Assembly (NCBI GenBank): GCA_025769875.1
Contig: JAGFNK010000197.1
Coordinates: forward strand, 1 to 64,000
Origin: Russula earlei
Taxonomy: Eukaryota; Basidiomycota; Agaricomycetes; Russulales; Russulaceae
Direction of reading: 5' to 3'
DNA: 64,000 nt
The position numbers and the translations under genes are program-made. Of the stretch, positions 56,010 to 64,000 are shown in pieces. Below the pieces are notes generated by a model. It saw nothing but the letters and a program-made list of their open reading frames with translations. It made no database searches and was not told the origin of the DNA. How positions within the stretch are numbered: the stretch's first letter is position 1; the number at the start of each line of letters is the position of its first letter.

Positions 56010-56093
56010 GTAAGTGCTCCGGATGGTGGAATGGCCGGCTTTCTTTCTATTGCTTCTACCCTTCTTTTACCCTTGTTCGGAAATTTTGTCGGT

Positions 56094-56152
56094 AAAGTAA
56101 AACATGAGTAAAAGATGAGTAAAACGAGAGTAAAACAAGAGTAAAAGAAAAG
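56094..56152. repeat. Tandem repeat of GAGTAAAA words
   Basis: About five copies at 10-11 bp intervals: GTAAAGTAAAACAT, GAGTAAAAGAT, GAGTAAAACGA, GAGTAAAACAA, GAGTAAAAG. Confidence 0.75.
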
Positions 56153-56338
56153 CACCTCAATGGTTACCGTTTTACACGATTATATAGCTGGTTATCGGTC
56201 AAAATGTCGTAAGCGAAGCCTTGGAAAGCCACTTAAAAAGATGGGTATCATTTGTGCGGGCAGTAGGCAGCTACATACATTTTCCCCAATTCAACAGTGT
56301 TTGTGTAAAACAAAAATGTTTACTATGTAAAGGATGGA

Positions 56339-56346
56339 TAATTTTG
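56339..56346 (+). promoter_or_regulatory. Candidate trxB -7 box (TAATTTTG)
   Basis: Exact TAnnTTTG match, 27 bases before the trxB ATG, with a GTTT 17 bases upstream as a weak -33 element. Confidence 0.45.
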
Positions 56347-56373
56347 TTGTCCTTAAAAGCAAATTGAATACAG

Positions 56374-57321
56374 ATGAGTAATGACCCGATAGAAAAAGTG
56401 CATGTATTGATTATAGGTAGTGGCCCTGCGGGGTATACCGCTGCTATTTATGCTGCCAGGGCTAATATGAAACCTGTATTGTACCAGGGCATACAACCGG
56501 GCGGCCAGTTAACCATTACTACCGAGGTAGAGAACTATCCTGGTTATCCCAATGGTGTACAGGGACCTGAAATGATGGTTGATTTTGAAAAACAGGCGGC
56601 CAGGATGGGTGCGGATATCCGTTATGGATTGGCTACTAAAGTGGACTTTTCCCAACAACCCTATAAAGTAGAGATCGATGAGGAGAAATGGATAGAGGCA
56701 GATTCCGTTATCATTTGCACCGGGGCATCGGCCAAATGGCTGGGCCTGGAGAGTGAGCAGAAGCTGAATGGGTTTGGCGTGAGTGCCTGTGCGGTATGTG
56801 ATGGATTTTTCTTTAAAGGAAAAGAGGTGGCAATAGTAGGAGCGGGTGATACCGCTGCGGAGGAGGCTTTATACCTGTCGAAACTTTGTACTACCGTACA
56901 TATGATTGTTCGTAAGGGTCAGATGCGTGCGAGTAAGGTAATGCAGGATCGGGTATTGAATGCGCCTAATATTAAGATCTACTGGAATAGTGAAACGGCA
57001 GAAGTAGTGGGTGATAACAGAGTAGAAGCCGTTCGTATCAGGAACACCCAAACCAATGAAGAGCAACAAGTGCCCATTAGTGGGTTCTTTGTAGCTATCG
57101 GGCATCAGCCTAACAGCGAGATTTTTAAAGGATGGCTTGATATGGATGATACCGGGTATTTACAAACCGTTCCCGGTACTACACGTACCAATATACCTGG
57201 TGTATTTGCAGCAGGCGATGTACAGGATAAAAACTACCGGCAGGCAGTTACTGCAGCGGGCAGCGGTTGTATGGCTGCGCTTGATGCGGAACGATATTTA
57301 ACTGCGGCAGGACTGGCATGA
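56374..57321 (+). CDS. trxB: Thioredoxin-disulfide reductase
   Basis: 315 aa. FAD/NADPH flavoprotein that reduces thioredoxin in the cytosol. N-terminal FAD-binding GSGPAGYTAAIYAARA (about 16-31), redox-active disulfide C139-A-V-C142, NADPH-binding GAGDTAAEEALYL (about 157-169) and the C-terminal FAD segment GVFAAGDVQDK. Complete and typical. Monocistronic by its own promoter box and terminator. Confidence 0.97.
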   Translation: MSNDPIEKVHVLIIGSGPAGYTAAIYAARANMKPVLYQGIQPGGQLTITTEVENYPGYPNGVQGPEMMVDFEKQAARMGADIRYGLATKVDFSQQPYKVEIDEEKWIEADSVIICTGASAKWLGLESEQKLNGFGVSACAVCDGFFFKGKEVAIVGAGDTAAEEALYLSKLCTTVHMIVRKGQMRASKVMQDRVLNAPNIKIYWNSETAEVVGDNRVEAVRIRNTQTNEEQQVPISGFFVAIGHQPNSEIFKGWLDMDDTGYLQTVPGTTRTNIPGVFAAGDVQDKNYRQAVTAAGSGCMAALDAERYLTAAGLA

Positions 57322-57341
57322 TATAACGTATTACTATTTTG

Positions 57342-57377
57342 AAAGGTGTGTTACTCCGTGTAGCACACCTTTTTTAT
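57342..57377 (+). terminator. trxB terminator
   Basis: Stem AAAGGTGTG / CACACCTTT extended by TTAC / GTAG pairs, followed by TTTT. Confidence 0.88.
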
Positions 57378-57536
57378 TTGTTTATACCCCTGCTTACCCC
57401 GTAAAAACTACGGTAAAAAAATGGGAAAAATCCCATACAGAAAGGGTAAAAATACCTATTGCAAACCGCCATCACGGCAAGTTAATTTAGCGGTTAAAGT
57501 AAACTGTTATATTTACTTACTTTAAAATTAATTGCT

Positions 57537-58391
57537 ATGCTAAACAAAGTATCCTGGTATGGCTGGCAGCCAGACGTGCCAGACCAACGGGATTTAACGT
57601 ATGCCGCACCACGTGCCGTACTAAAAACCTTACCTGCCAAAGTAGATCTTCGAAAAAATTGCCCTCCTGTATACGACCAGGGGCAATTGGGTAGCTGTAC
57701 AGCCAATGCAATCGGCGGCGCTTTTCAGTTTGAGCTGATGAAACAAAAGGCCAAAGCCGTATTTGCACCTTCCCGGCTGTTTATATACTACAATGAACGG
57801 GTGATAGAAAATACAGTGGGCAGCGATGCCGGCGCGCAAATACGCGATGGAATTAAGAGTGTTAACCAGAAAGGCGTTTGCCCGGAAACACAATGGCCTT
57901 ATGATGTTAACCAGTTTACCAAAGCACCGCCTGCTGCTGCTTATACAGATGCATTGACACACCAGGTAACCTCTTATCATCGTGTGGATCGTAATCTCGC
58001 CCAAATGAAAGGCTGCCTGGCAGACGGTTATCCCTTTGTAGTTGGGTTTACGGTATACGAATCTTTTGAAGGGCCTGTAGTGGCAAAGACAGGCAAGCTG
58101 AATATGCCTGCTGCCAATGAACAGCAGGTAGGAGGCCATGCCGTATTGGTAGTGGGATATGATGACAGTGCCAAACGGTTTATTGTTCGTAACAGCTGGG
58201 GCGCAGATTGGGCGCTGAAAGGCTATTTTACGATGCCTTATGATTACCTGATGAATGCTAACCTGTCCGATGACTTCTGGACCATACGGTTGATAGAAGA
58301 TAGCCCTGCGGTAGCTCAACCGGTTAAGAAAACTGCAAAGAAAGTTGTTAAGAAAGTGGCTAAAAAGGCTGCTAAGCAAAGTAAGAAGTAA
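57537..58391 (+). CDS. Papain-like (C1 family) cysteine protease with Lys-rich tail
   Basis: 284 aa. Papain fold with the full catalytic set: Gln48 or Gln50 and Cys54 (DQGQLGSCTANAIGGAF), His201 (VGGHAVLVVGYDD) and Asn219 (VRNSWGADW). No pro-domain, and no signal peptide: the chain begins MLNKVSWYGWQPDVPDQRD, as in other bacterial C1-like proteins. The last about 25 residues are Lys/Ala/Val-rich (KKTAKKVVKKVAKKAAK), resembling histone H1-like tails that bind nucleic acid or anionic polymers. It precedes the membrane protein/subtilase operon on the same strand with 141 bases between, including an inverted repeat. Substrate unknown; shared function with the operon is inference. Confidence 0.88.
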   Translation: MLNKVSWYGWQPDVPDQRDLTYAAPRAVLKTLPAKVDLRKNCPPVYDQGQLGSCTANAIGGAFQFELMKQKAKAVFAPSRLFIYYNERVIENTVGSDAGAQIRDGIKSVNQKGVCPETQWPYDVNQFTKAPPAAAYTDALTHQVTSYHRVDRNLAQMKGCLADGYPFVVGFTVYESFEGPVVAKTGKLNMPAANEQQVGGHAVLVVGYDDSAKRFIVRNSWGADWALKGYFTMPYDYLMNANLSDDFWTIRLIEDSPAVAQPVKKTAKKVVKKVAKKAAKQSKK

Positions 58392-58394
58392 GCC

Positions 58395-58437
58395 GTTGTA
58401 CGTTATACGTTTTGTGTACTTACGTATAACGTACAAC
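58395..58437. repeat. Inverted repeat GTTGTACGTTATACGT / ACGTATAACGTACAAC
   Basis: Perfect 16-bp arms with an 11-base loop, 4 bases after the protease stop. Same words as the repeat at 53815-53840. It could end transcription, although no T-run longer than three follows. Confidence 0.8.
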
Positions 58438-58532
58438 TTTTAACCACCAAAACCCTGCTTCAATGGATGCACGATTGACGAACCTGTCGTGTCCATTGAA
58501 GGCGCGGGGAATAAATCATAAAACAACTGCTT

Positions 58533-59642
58533 ATGTTTAACAGCGTTGCATTAGACGTAGTGATAGGACTTGTATTTGTTTACCTGTTGTATAGTTTATT
58601 GGGCACGTTGATACAGGAGATCATAGCCACCAATATTGGTTTAAGAGGCCGCGTTCTCAGAACTGCTATTCAACGAATGCTGGATGATGATGGTAAGAAT
58701 GCGGGCCAGCCAACATCTGTAAGCGCTTCGTTTTACAAACACCCTTTGATTAAATACCTGGCTTCCGATACGCTTCTAAAGGGTAAACGACCTTCTTATA
58801 TCAATAGGGAAACATTCTCGAAAGTAGTGATTGACCTTTTAAAAGGTAAAAATATAAAGGCGGGTGATTCACCCAAGACCCCAATAGAAAACAGCCTTAC
58901 TACGGGAATACTTGCCTGGAACAATTTGCCTATAGATGCAGATACCCTCCAATACCTTCAATCCATATGGGCTGATGCGCAGGGAGATCTGCAAAAATTC
59001 CGTTCATTACTGGAGCAGTGGTTTGATGAAATGATGGATCGTACTTCCGGCAGGTACAAGAAATATACACAGATCATATTGCTGTTTGTGGGGCTGGGGA
59101 TCGCGGCATTCTTCAATGTTGATACGATCAGGATAGTAGAGAAGTTGCAACGCGATCCGAAGCTGCGTGAGCAACTGGTGGCGCAGGCAGATGCATTTAC
59201 AAAAGCACATCCCGATATGGAAGCGAGCCTGCAGAAATCAAAGCAGGCAGTTGACCAAATCCGTTTCTATCCCAAAGATACTGTTGCTGATAAACAGAAA
59301 AGGGATAGCATTAAAAGGGAGATGGATAGTGCTTATATAGCCGGTAAAAAACTAAGTGATTCTTTATATACACAGGCCACTCAACTGGTAGCGAATGATG
59401 TAAACAGTTTAAACAAAGCCTTGTCTCTTGGTTGGGGAGGAGGGTTCTGCAAGAATTTTACCTGGCTGGGGGTTCTTGGCTGGTTATTAACAGCATTGGC
59501 CATTTCCTTTGGCGCTCCCTTCTGGTTCGACCTCCTGAATAAAATCATGCAATTGAGAGGTGCATTGCCAGGGAATAGTAAGGCTACCCCAAATGATAAT
59601 AAAACAACAGATACTGCCAAACCCATTCAAAGAGTAGGATAA
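58533..59642 (+). CDS. Membrane protein of unknown function, first gene of a coupled operon
   Basis: 369 aa. TM1 about 5-33 (VALDVVIGLVFVYLLYSLLG), TM2 about 180-198 (IILLFVGLGIAAFFNV), TM3 about 312-335 (WLGVLGWLLTALAISFG), followed by a short conserved-looking stretch (APFWFDLLNKIMQLRG) and a polar tail. Between TM2 and TM3 is a charged, partly coiled-coil region of about 110 residues. I do not recognise a named family. Its stop overlaps the subtilase start by one base (TAATG), so translation is coupled; a partner or membrane anchor for the protease is a reasonable inference. Confidence 0.8.
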   Translation: MFNSVALDVVIGLVFVYLLYSLLGTLIQEIIATNIGLRGRVLRTAIQRMLDDDGKNAGQPTSVSASFYKHPLIKYLASDTLLKGKRPSYINRETFSKVVIDLLKGKNIKAGDSPKTPIENSLTTGILAWNNLPIDADTLQYLQSIWADAQGDLQKFRSLLEQWFDEMMDRTSGRYKKYTQIILLFVGLGIAAFFNVDTIRIVEKLQRDPKLREQLVAQADAFTKAHPDMEASLQKSKQAVDQIRFYPKDTVADKQKRDSIKREMDSAYIAGKKLSDSLYTQATQLVANDVNSLNKALSLGWGGGFCKNFTWLGVLGWLLTALAISFGAPFWFDLLNKIMQLRGALPGNSKATPNDNKTTDTAKPIQRVG

Positions 59643-60718
59643 TGAAAGTAACTGTAAAAGATAATTACCTGAATGTAAGAGTGGGTGCACCAAGTGTAAA
59701 TGCACCCTGTTATCAATACATTGCTCCGGGTAGCCAGATAGAGGTAGATGGACAATTGTATAAGGGTGATCCATATGAGGGCATTGATACCTGGATGAAA
59801 GATGCAGCAGGAAATTATTACTGGAGTGGGGGAGTGAGTACAAGTGCAGATTCAAAAGCAGCTGATATTGTATTGCCGCCCGGTGCAATTAATTATTCGT
59901 CGATGCTTAATAGTGTGGGTAATGAAGGGCAAGGAATTAAGATTGCGGTTTTAGACAGGGGCTTTTTTAACCATTATGCCTTTCAGAATGAAATCAATAT
60001 CATAGCTGATTTTACTGTTCAGAATGGTAATGGTAGTGATCTTTTTGGACATGGAACGCATGTGACAGGAATTATAGGTGCGAGGTTTGATCATCCAACC
60101 TTACCGGTGCACGGAGTGGCTCCTCAATGTGAGCTTATCATTGCTAAAGTTATACCAGACCAGGCTGGTAATAATGATACTGATTTTATTGTGAAGGGAA
60201 TTGATTGGGCTATCGGGCAAAATGCCAAAGTGATTAATTTGAGTTTGGGAATCAATGATAAGAATATTGAAATTTTAAGACCTGCTATACAGAGAGCTGC
60301 AAATGCTAATATTATAATAGTGGCAGCAGCAGGGGATGTGGCATCCCTGGATAATAATTATGTTCAATATCCGGCGGCAGATTTTGTTAATTGTATTTCA
60401 GTTGCAGATGTGTCGGCTTCTTATTTACAGAAGAATCCTTCGATCAATACTTCCATCAATTACTTGAGCGGGTATGCCAATTATCTTTCTACGTCAATTT
60501 CCCGGAATAATTATTTTGAAAATCAACGGGGCTCCAGCATGGCAACTGCATTTGTTTCTGGTTTGGTTGTACGGATATTATCAAAACTGAAGGCTTCCGG
60601 TACAGATATTTCGACCGTCAATAAAACAGCAATAGTCCAGGCATTGGATAAGATAGTAGTAGCTAAATCAACATTGAACTTTTCTGATAACTCAAATTTT
60701 AAAATAGCAAAACCATGA
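59642..60718 (+). CDS. S8 subtilisin-like serine protease with N-terminal SH3-like domain
   Basis: 358 aa. Residues 1-65 look like a bacterial SH3 domain (NYLNVRVGAPS … GIDTWMKDAAGNYYWSGG), which in other proteins binds peptidoglycan or peptides. The protease domain (about 80-350) has D105 (IAVLDRGF), H137 (FGHGTHVTGI) and S299 (RGSSMATAF). The usual oxyanion-hole Asn of the AAAGN motif is Asp (AAAGDVA, D232), and the catalytic Asp motif is DRG rather than DTG/DSG. No signal peptide and no pro-domain. Starts inside the stop of the membrane protein gene (TAATG) and overlaps the next gene by 4 bases (ATGA). Confidence 0.88.
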   Translation: MKVTVKDNYLNVRVGAPSVNAPCYQYIAPGSQIEVDGQLYKGDPYEGIDTWMKDAAGNYYWSGGVSTSADSKAADIVLPPGAINYSSMLNSVGNEGQGIKIAVLDRGFFNHYAFQNEINIIADFTVQNGNGSDLFGHGTHVTGIIGARFDHPTLPVHGVAPQCELIIAKVIPDQAGNNDTDFIVKGIDWAIGQNAKVINLSLGINDKNIEILRPAIQRAANANIIIVAAAGDVASLDNNYVQYPAADFVNCISVADVSASYLQKNPSINTSINYLSGYANYLSTSISRNNYFENQRGSSMATAFVSGLVVRILSKLKASGTDISTVNKTAIVQALDKIVVAKSTLNFSDNSNFKIAKP

Positions 60719-62670
60719 AATACAGGATTAGCATGTTATTAATGGCATTGATGATTAGCCTGTTCGGAAGTTTCAATTCATTCTCGCAAAACTCTTTATA
60801 TGATGCAATGGCTCTAAAAAGTTATTTGCAGGCAAGTGGAAAATGGACAACCAATGATACGAATGTTACTAAGATATTAAGAAAATATCTTGCTATAGAT
60901 CAAACTATTCAGTCGCAATTTGTATTGAAGAATCCTTTTACAAAAAGTTACTTTTCAGATACATGGACTTCATCATCAGATGGCCCATTATCCTTCAGTT
61001 CTGTTGTATCTTCTGTAGGGGGGCTTGATGTAACCAATATTGCAGATGGCCTGGCTAAGTTTTTGGTGAAACGAGCCAAACAGGAATTAAGCATGGCTTT
61101 CTTTGATAAGCTTAAGACAGCCCTTGACAGTGCTAAAGACCTGCAGATCCTTTTCCCGCAAACAACCAACCTGTTAAAGGCAATGGGAGACCAGGTATAT
61201 AATTATGAAGCTTATCTTCAAAATCTTCGCGAGGCATTTAAAAAGGATATCAGCAATTTGCCTAAAAATATGCCGGGCTTGATTACAGGGGGCACTGATA
61301 GCGCTTATTTTAATAAACACCAGGATGTAAAAGCGTCTCTTTTAAGTGCCTGTTATATTGTAAATGCTATACAGGAGCAGCAACACCCGGGCGATATGTT
61401 AGAATACTATCCTGTTGAATACCTGGATTCATTGTTGTATTTCAAAGGTTCTATACAAACATTACAGTTGTTGAGCGCTTCTTTAAAAGATACGGCAACC
61501 AGCGATAGCGCGGCTTATTGGGTAAGCATTAAAAAGGTGCAGGCGCTTGTTACTGATAAGGATGCTTTTCAAATTTACCTGGGCTTACTCTACCAGAAAG
61601 CATTGACCCAATACGATAGCATCCATTTTAATAAGCAGTTTACATTGATCAGTTTATTCAATGCAATACCCGTTGATAAATTTGATAGCTGTTATACTCC
61701 CTATAAAAAATATATACAGGGATTTGCTGTAAAGCTGGATGTGTTGAATAAAGCAATAAAGAGTTATAGCAAGCCTGCGAACGATTCTTTGGCTTTGGAG
61801 TTGTATGCCAAATATTTCCAGAATTCTGTTGATATGATAGCATACGCAAGCACTGTCAGCGATCTGCCCTATTTTAATCAATCTGCTATTAAGGATCTTC
61901 CTGCAAAACTGAAACCTTATTTGAATGTTGCTTATGCCGTAGAAGATCTGGCAGTAGCTATTAACAGGAAGAATTACTCCGATGCTATTAACCAGGCGGT
62001 ATATGTATATAAAGTGGTAATTGCCGATTCTACCGGTGCTAATAAAACATTGGCCAGCCTTGTCCAATATGGTGGGTTTATGGCAACCATTGTTACTGCA
62101 AAGAACAGTGATGATGTAGAGAGCGCTATTGAGGCTTTTGCTTTGCCGGCGGGCTCTTCCCGTATTAAGCGCGAATCTGCTTTTAATGTTTCTGTGAATG
62201 CGTATGCAGGATTGTATGCCGGGTATGAAAAGTACCTGGGAGACGCTCCTAAATGGCCTTTTTCGAAGGTTAACAGTTATGGTATAACGGCTCCTATAGG
62301 TGTTGCGATAAGCTGGGGGCATCGTATTTTGCCATTTACAAGAACATGTGCAGATGGTTGGTCTTCTTCTTTGTTTATTTCGTTGATAGACTTAGGTGCA
62401 GTCACTGCTTTCCGTTTTGGAGATTCCACTTCACAGGCACCGGTTATTCAATTGAAGAATATTTTATCGCCGGGTGCTTTTCTTTCTATAGGAATACCCA
62501 AAACGCCACTGTCTGTAAACTTTGGTGCCCAAATAGGCCCTAACCTCAGGAGCATCACCAATTCCTCAGGTACAACCTCTGCCAATAATGATGATAAAGC
62601 CTATATAAGATTCAGTGCTTCTTTTTGTGTTGACCTGCCATTGTTAAACTTATATACCAAATCGAGATAG
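60715..62670 (+). CDS. Secreted protein of unknown function with barrel-like C-terminus
   Basis: 651 aa. Signal peptide (MLLMALMISLFGSFNSFSQ). Residues about 30-490 are mostly helical with many YxxA/LxxY patterns and no recognised motif. The last about 130 residues are beta-rich and amphipathic (YGITAPIGVAISWG, SSLFISLIDLGAVTAF, GAFLSIGIPKTPLSVNFGAQIG, IRFSASFCVDLPLLNL), as in small outer-membrane barrels or barrel-docking domains. Overlaps the subtilase stop by 4 bases. I do not recognise the family; an outer-membrane partner or substrate of the protease is inference. Confidence 0.8.
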   Translation: MKYRISMLLMALMISLFGSFNSFSQNSLYDAMALKSYLQASGKWTTNDTNVTKILRKYLAIDQTIQSQFVLKNPFTKSYFSDTWTSSSDGPLSFSSVVSSVGGLDVTNIADGLAKFLVKRAKQELSMAFFDKLKTALDSAKDLQILFPQTTNLLKAMGDQVYNYEAYLQNLREAFKKDISNLPKNMPGLITGGTDSAYFNKHQDVKASLLSACYIVNAIQEQQHPGDMLEYYPVEYLDSLLYFKGSIQTLQLLSASLKDTATSDSAAYWVSIKKVQALVTDKDAFQIYLGLLYQKALTQYDSIHFNKQFTLISLFNAIPVDKFDSCYTPYKKYIQGFAVKLDVLNKAIKSYSKPANDSLALELYAKYFQNSVDMIAYASTVSDLPYFNQSAIKDLPAKLKPYLNVAYAVEDLAVAINRKNYSDAINQAVYVYKVVIADSTGANKTLASLVQYGGFMATIVTAKNSDDVESAIEAFALPAGSSRIKRESAFNVSVNAYAGLYAGYEKYLGDAPKWPFSKVNSYGITAPIGVAISWGHRILPFTRTCADGWSSSLFISLIDLGAVTAFRFGDSTSQAPVIQLKNILSPGAFLSIGIPKTPLSVNFGAQIGPNLRSITNSSGTTSANNDDKAYIRFSASFCVDLPLLNLYTKSR

Positions 62671-62711
62671 CAAATACTTAGTCAATTATACCATATTAAA
62701 ACCATTGTTAT

Positions 62712-63551
62712 ATGCAACCTTTAATCGTCATCAAACAAGGTAGTACCGGTACTGCTGTAAAAGTGTGGCAGCAGTTCCTGCTGCAACAAGGCTTTACTAT
62801 TATTGGTACAGTGGATGGCAATTTTGGGCCCAATACCAATACTGCTACCAAAGCTTTCCAAACAAAGCATGGTCTTACTGCTGATGGAGTGGTGGGCAAC
62901 AATACGTATGCTGCTGCCATGAAGCTGGGCTTTAACGCAGTATTGGAAATAGCAGATTATATAGGCATTGATGTATACCATAATAACGGTAACATTAACT
63001 GGACCGCAGTAAAGGCGGACCCTAAGAAAGTTAAGTTTGTTTATGTTAAAGCTACGGAAGGGGCTACCGTACAGGATGCCTTATATGCTGCCAATATACA
63101 AGGCGCTACTGCAGCGGGCTTTGCAACAGGAGCTTATCATTTTTTCTCTCTTACAACCAGCGCTGCGGACCAGGCTGCTAATTTTATACAACAGGTGGGG
63201 GATACTTATCCTTACGAAATGCCTCCCGTATTGGATTATGAAAAAGATGTGAGCCATAGTGATGTGCCCAATGTAATAGCGGCAGTATCGGCCTGGTTAG
63301 CTGCCGTACAAAGCAAATGGGGTGTTGTGCCCATGATCTATACTTCTGTGAACTACTGGAGCCAGTTAGGCAATCCTCCCGGCTTTGATCAATACCCGTT
63401 ATGGCTGGCTAATTATAACAAGGGCTTACCTGCGCTTCCCGGAGATTGGCCTGCATGGGCCATCTGGCAATACAGTGGAAGTGGCGTTGTGAGTGGGATT
63501 ACGGGAGATGTTGACCTGAATCAATATAATGTGGCGAGCGGGTTTTTGTGA
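62712..63551 (+). CDS. GH25 lysozyme (muramidase) with peptidoglycan-binding domain
   Basis: 279 aa. Residues about 8-72 are a PG_binding_1 domain (GSTGTAVKVWQQFL … GNFGPNTNTATKAFQTKHG). Residues about 82-279 are a glycoside hydrolase family 25 domain: D87 (IGIDVYH), the D175-Y-E177 acid/base pair (PPVLDYEKD), MIYTSVNYW, LWLANYN and AIWQYSG. GH25 enzymes cut the MurNAc-GlcNAc bond of peptidoglycan. There is no signal peptide, unusual for a muramidase outside phage, so export would need another route. 41 bases after the 651-aa gene, same strand: probably the same operon. Confidence 0.93.
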   Translation: MQPLIVIKQGSTGTAVKVWQQFLLQQGFTIIGTVDGNFGPNTNTATKAFQTKHGLTADGVVGNNTYAAAMKLGFNAVLEIADYIGIDVYHNNGNINWTAVKADPKKVKFVYVKATEGATVQDALYAANIQGATAAGFATGAYHFFSLTTSAADQAANFIQQVGDTYPYEMPPVLDYEKDVSHSDVPNVIAAVSAWLAAVQSKWGVVPMIYTSVNYWSQLGNPPGFDQYPLWLANYNKGLPALPGDWPAWAIWQYSGSGVVSGITGDVDLNQYNVASGFL

Positions 63552-63619
63552 TAAGTATCAATTTTATTCCAAATAACCCGGGTAGCCGAAAACGGCAAAT
63601 AGAGTAGGCACAACTTATT

Positions 63620-64000
63620 ATGAGAAAAATACTATCCCTGCTATTCCTGTTGTGGATGGTCATGTCTGCGCATGCATCCGATTCTCCAAAGATAAAAATA
63701 GTAGCCGGAGACGCCCCGGTAAAGACATGCCTGAAAGGCATCGGTGATAATGGCAAGAGAACCCTTTCGATAAAGGTGTCGTCTGACGGTAAACCTCCTA
63801 AAACGGCTACGGTCCATCTTACCATAAATGCGAACAGTGCCAGGTCAAAACCCGTCTTAATAGATAGCATTGTTACTATCAATAGAACGGATTTTAAAAA
63901 AGAGGGCAAACAGTATTATGCTACTATTCAGCCTCAAATCCAATTAACTCCATTAGATTGTTTGTCAGCCGATGATACTATTGAAATAGTTGACAAAGAT
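63620..64000 (+). CDS. Secreted protein, 3' end outside window
   Basis: 127 codons from the ATG at 63620, open to the window edge. Signal peptide MRKILSLLFLLWMVMSAHA, probable cleavage before SDSPK. The visible part (IKIVAGDAPVKTCLKGIGDN, ATVHLTINANSARSKPVLID) looks beta-rich and Ig-like. 68 bases after the GH25 gene and on the same strand, so it may be the last visible gene of the operon. Family not recognised. Confidence 0.75.
   Translation, partial: MRKILSLLFLLWMVMSAHASDSPKIKIVAGDAPVKTCLKGIGDNGKRTLSIKVSSDGKPPKTATVHLTINANSARSKPVLIDSIVTINRTDFKKEGKQYYATIQPQIQLTPLDCLSADDTIEIVDKD

Larger units (their letters stand above)
56010..56373. other. Intergenic region rpoD-trxB
   Basis: About 360 bases holding the GAGTAAAA repeats (56094-56152) and a -7 box (56339-56346). 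The remainder shows no ORF or RNA gene that I can recognise. Confidence 0.5.

Noticed and set aside
62712..63551. GH25 lysozyme as part of a prophage
   Set aside because: No capsid, tail, terminase, integrase or holin gene nearby in the window; neighbours are proteases and secreted proteins.

Overview
The window looks like a chromosome segment of a Bacteroidota bacterium, most probably Chitinophagaceae or a close relative. The evidence is the short 285-aa primary sigma factor, several giant secreted proteins ending in type IX secretion (T9SS) sorting domains (type A 'YPNP…' tails and type B/CHU_C gliding-type tails), the NagB-LmbE fusion deaminase, and TAnnTTTG-like -7 promoter boxes. The family-level placement is inference. 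No tRNA, rRNA, CRISPR array, transposase or prophage was recognised.

Layout. 1-3135: 3' part of a T9SS beta-helix surface protein. 3440-5637: an aldo/keto reductase and a luciferase-like flavin oxidoreductase. 5607-11232 (minus): two paralogous T9SS type B proteins, one broken by two frameshifts. 11573-13270 (minus): a membrane-anchored TPR/LuxR-type regulator. 13584-20579: a 2331-aa beta-helix protein with an internal duplication. 20709-23046: a PNGase F-like secreted glycosidase with a frameshift. 23179-25130 (minus): a two-component system. 25244-27889 (minus): NagB-LmbE and a NarL-type response regulator (frameshifted). 28224-29933 (minus): a double-ATPase peptide transporter subunit. 30139-31027: CcmC/CcmD cytochrome c maturation genes. 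31089-33853: glutamate dehydrogenase and a von Willebrand A protein, both frameshifted. 33864-35154: HsdR-N-like nuclease domain protein and AMP nucleosidase. 36385-50328: a 2487-aa multi-domain adhesin-like protein and three tandem T9SS type B paralogs. 50419-57321: housekeeping genes (acetyltransferase, pgi, a beta-barrel-like protein, threonine aldolase, rpoD, trxB). 57537-64000: a papain-like protease followed by a tightly coupled operon (membrane protein, subtilase, 651-aa secreted protein, GH25 lysozyme, partial secreted protein).

Two themes stand out. First, a surface-protein system: at least eight T9SS cargo genes built from a small set of modules. Five of them share one N-terminal domain regardless of their C-terminal sorting type. 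A 17-bp paired box, TTGTCCNNNTTTTGTCC, lies 100-120 bp upstream of two of these genes, on either side of the membrane regulator gene. Second, the right-end operon joins two proteases without visible export signals (the subtilase with Asp in place of the usual oxyanion Asn), a muramidase and secreted proteins of unknown function. It is the best candidate here for an undescribed system.

Data quality: between 8.7 and 33.9 kb I count eight single-base frameshifts in five genes, all explicable as +/-1 in homopolymer runs, including one in glutamate dehydrogenase. Sequencing error is at least as likely as true decay. The intergenic DNA also carries several families of word-like, roughly 10-bp-period repeats, often abutting gene 3' ends.
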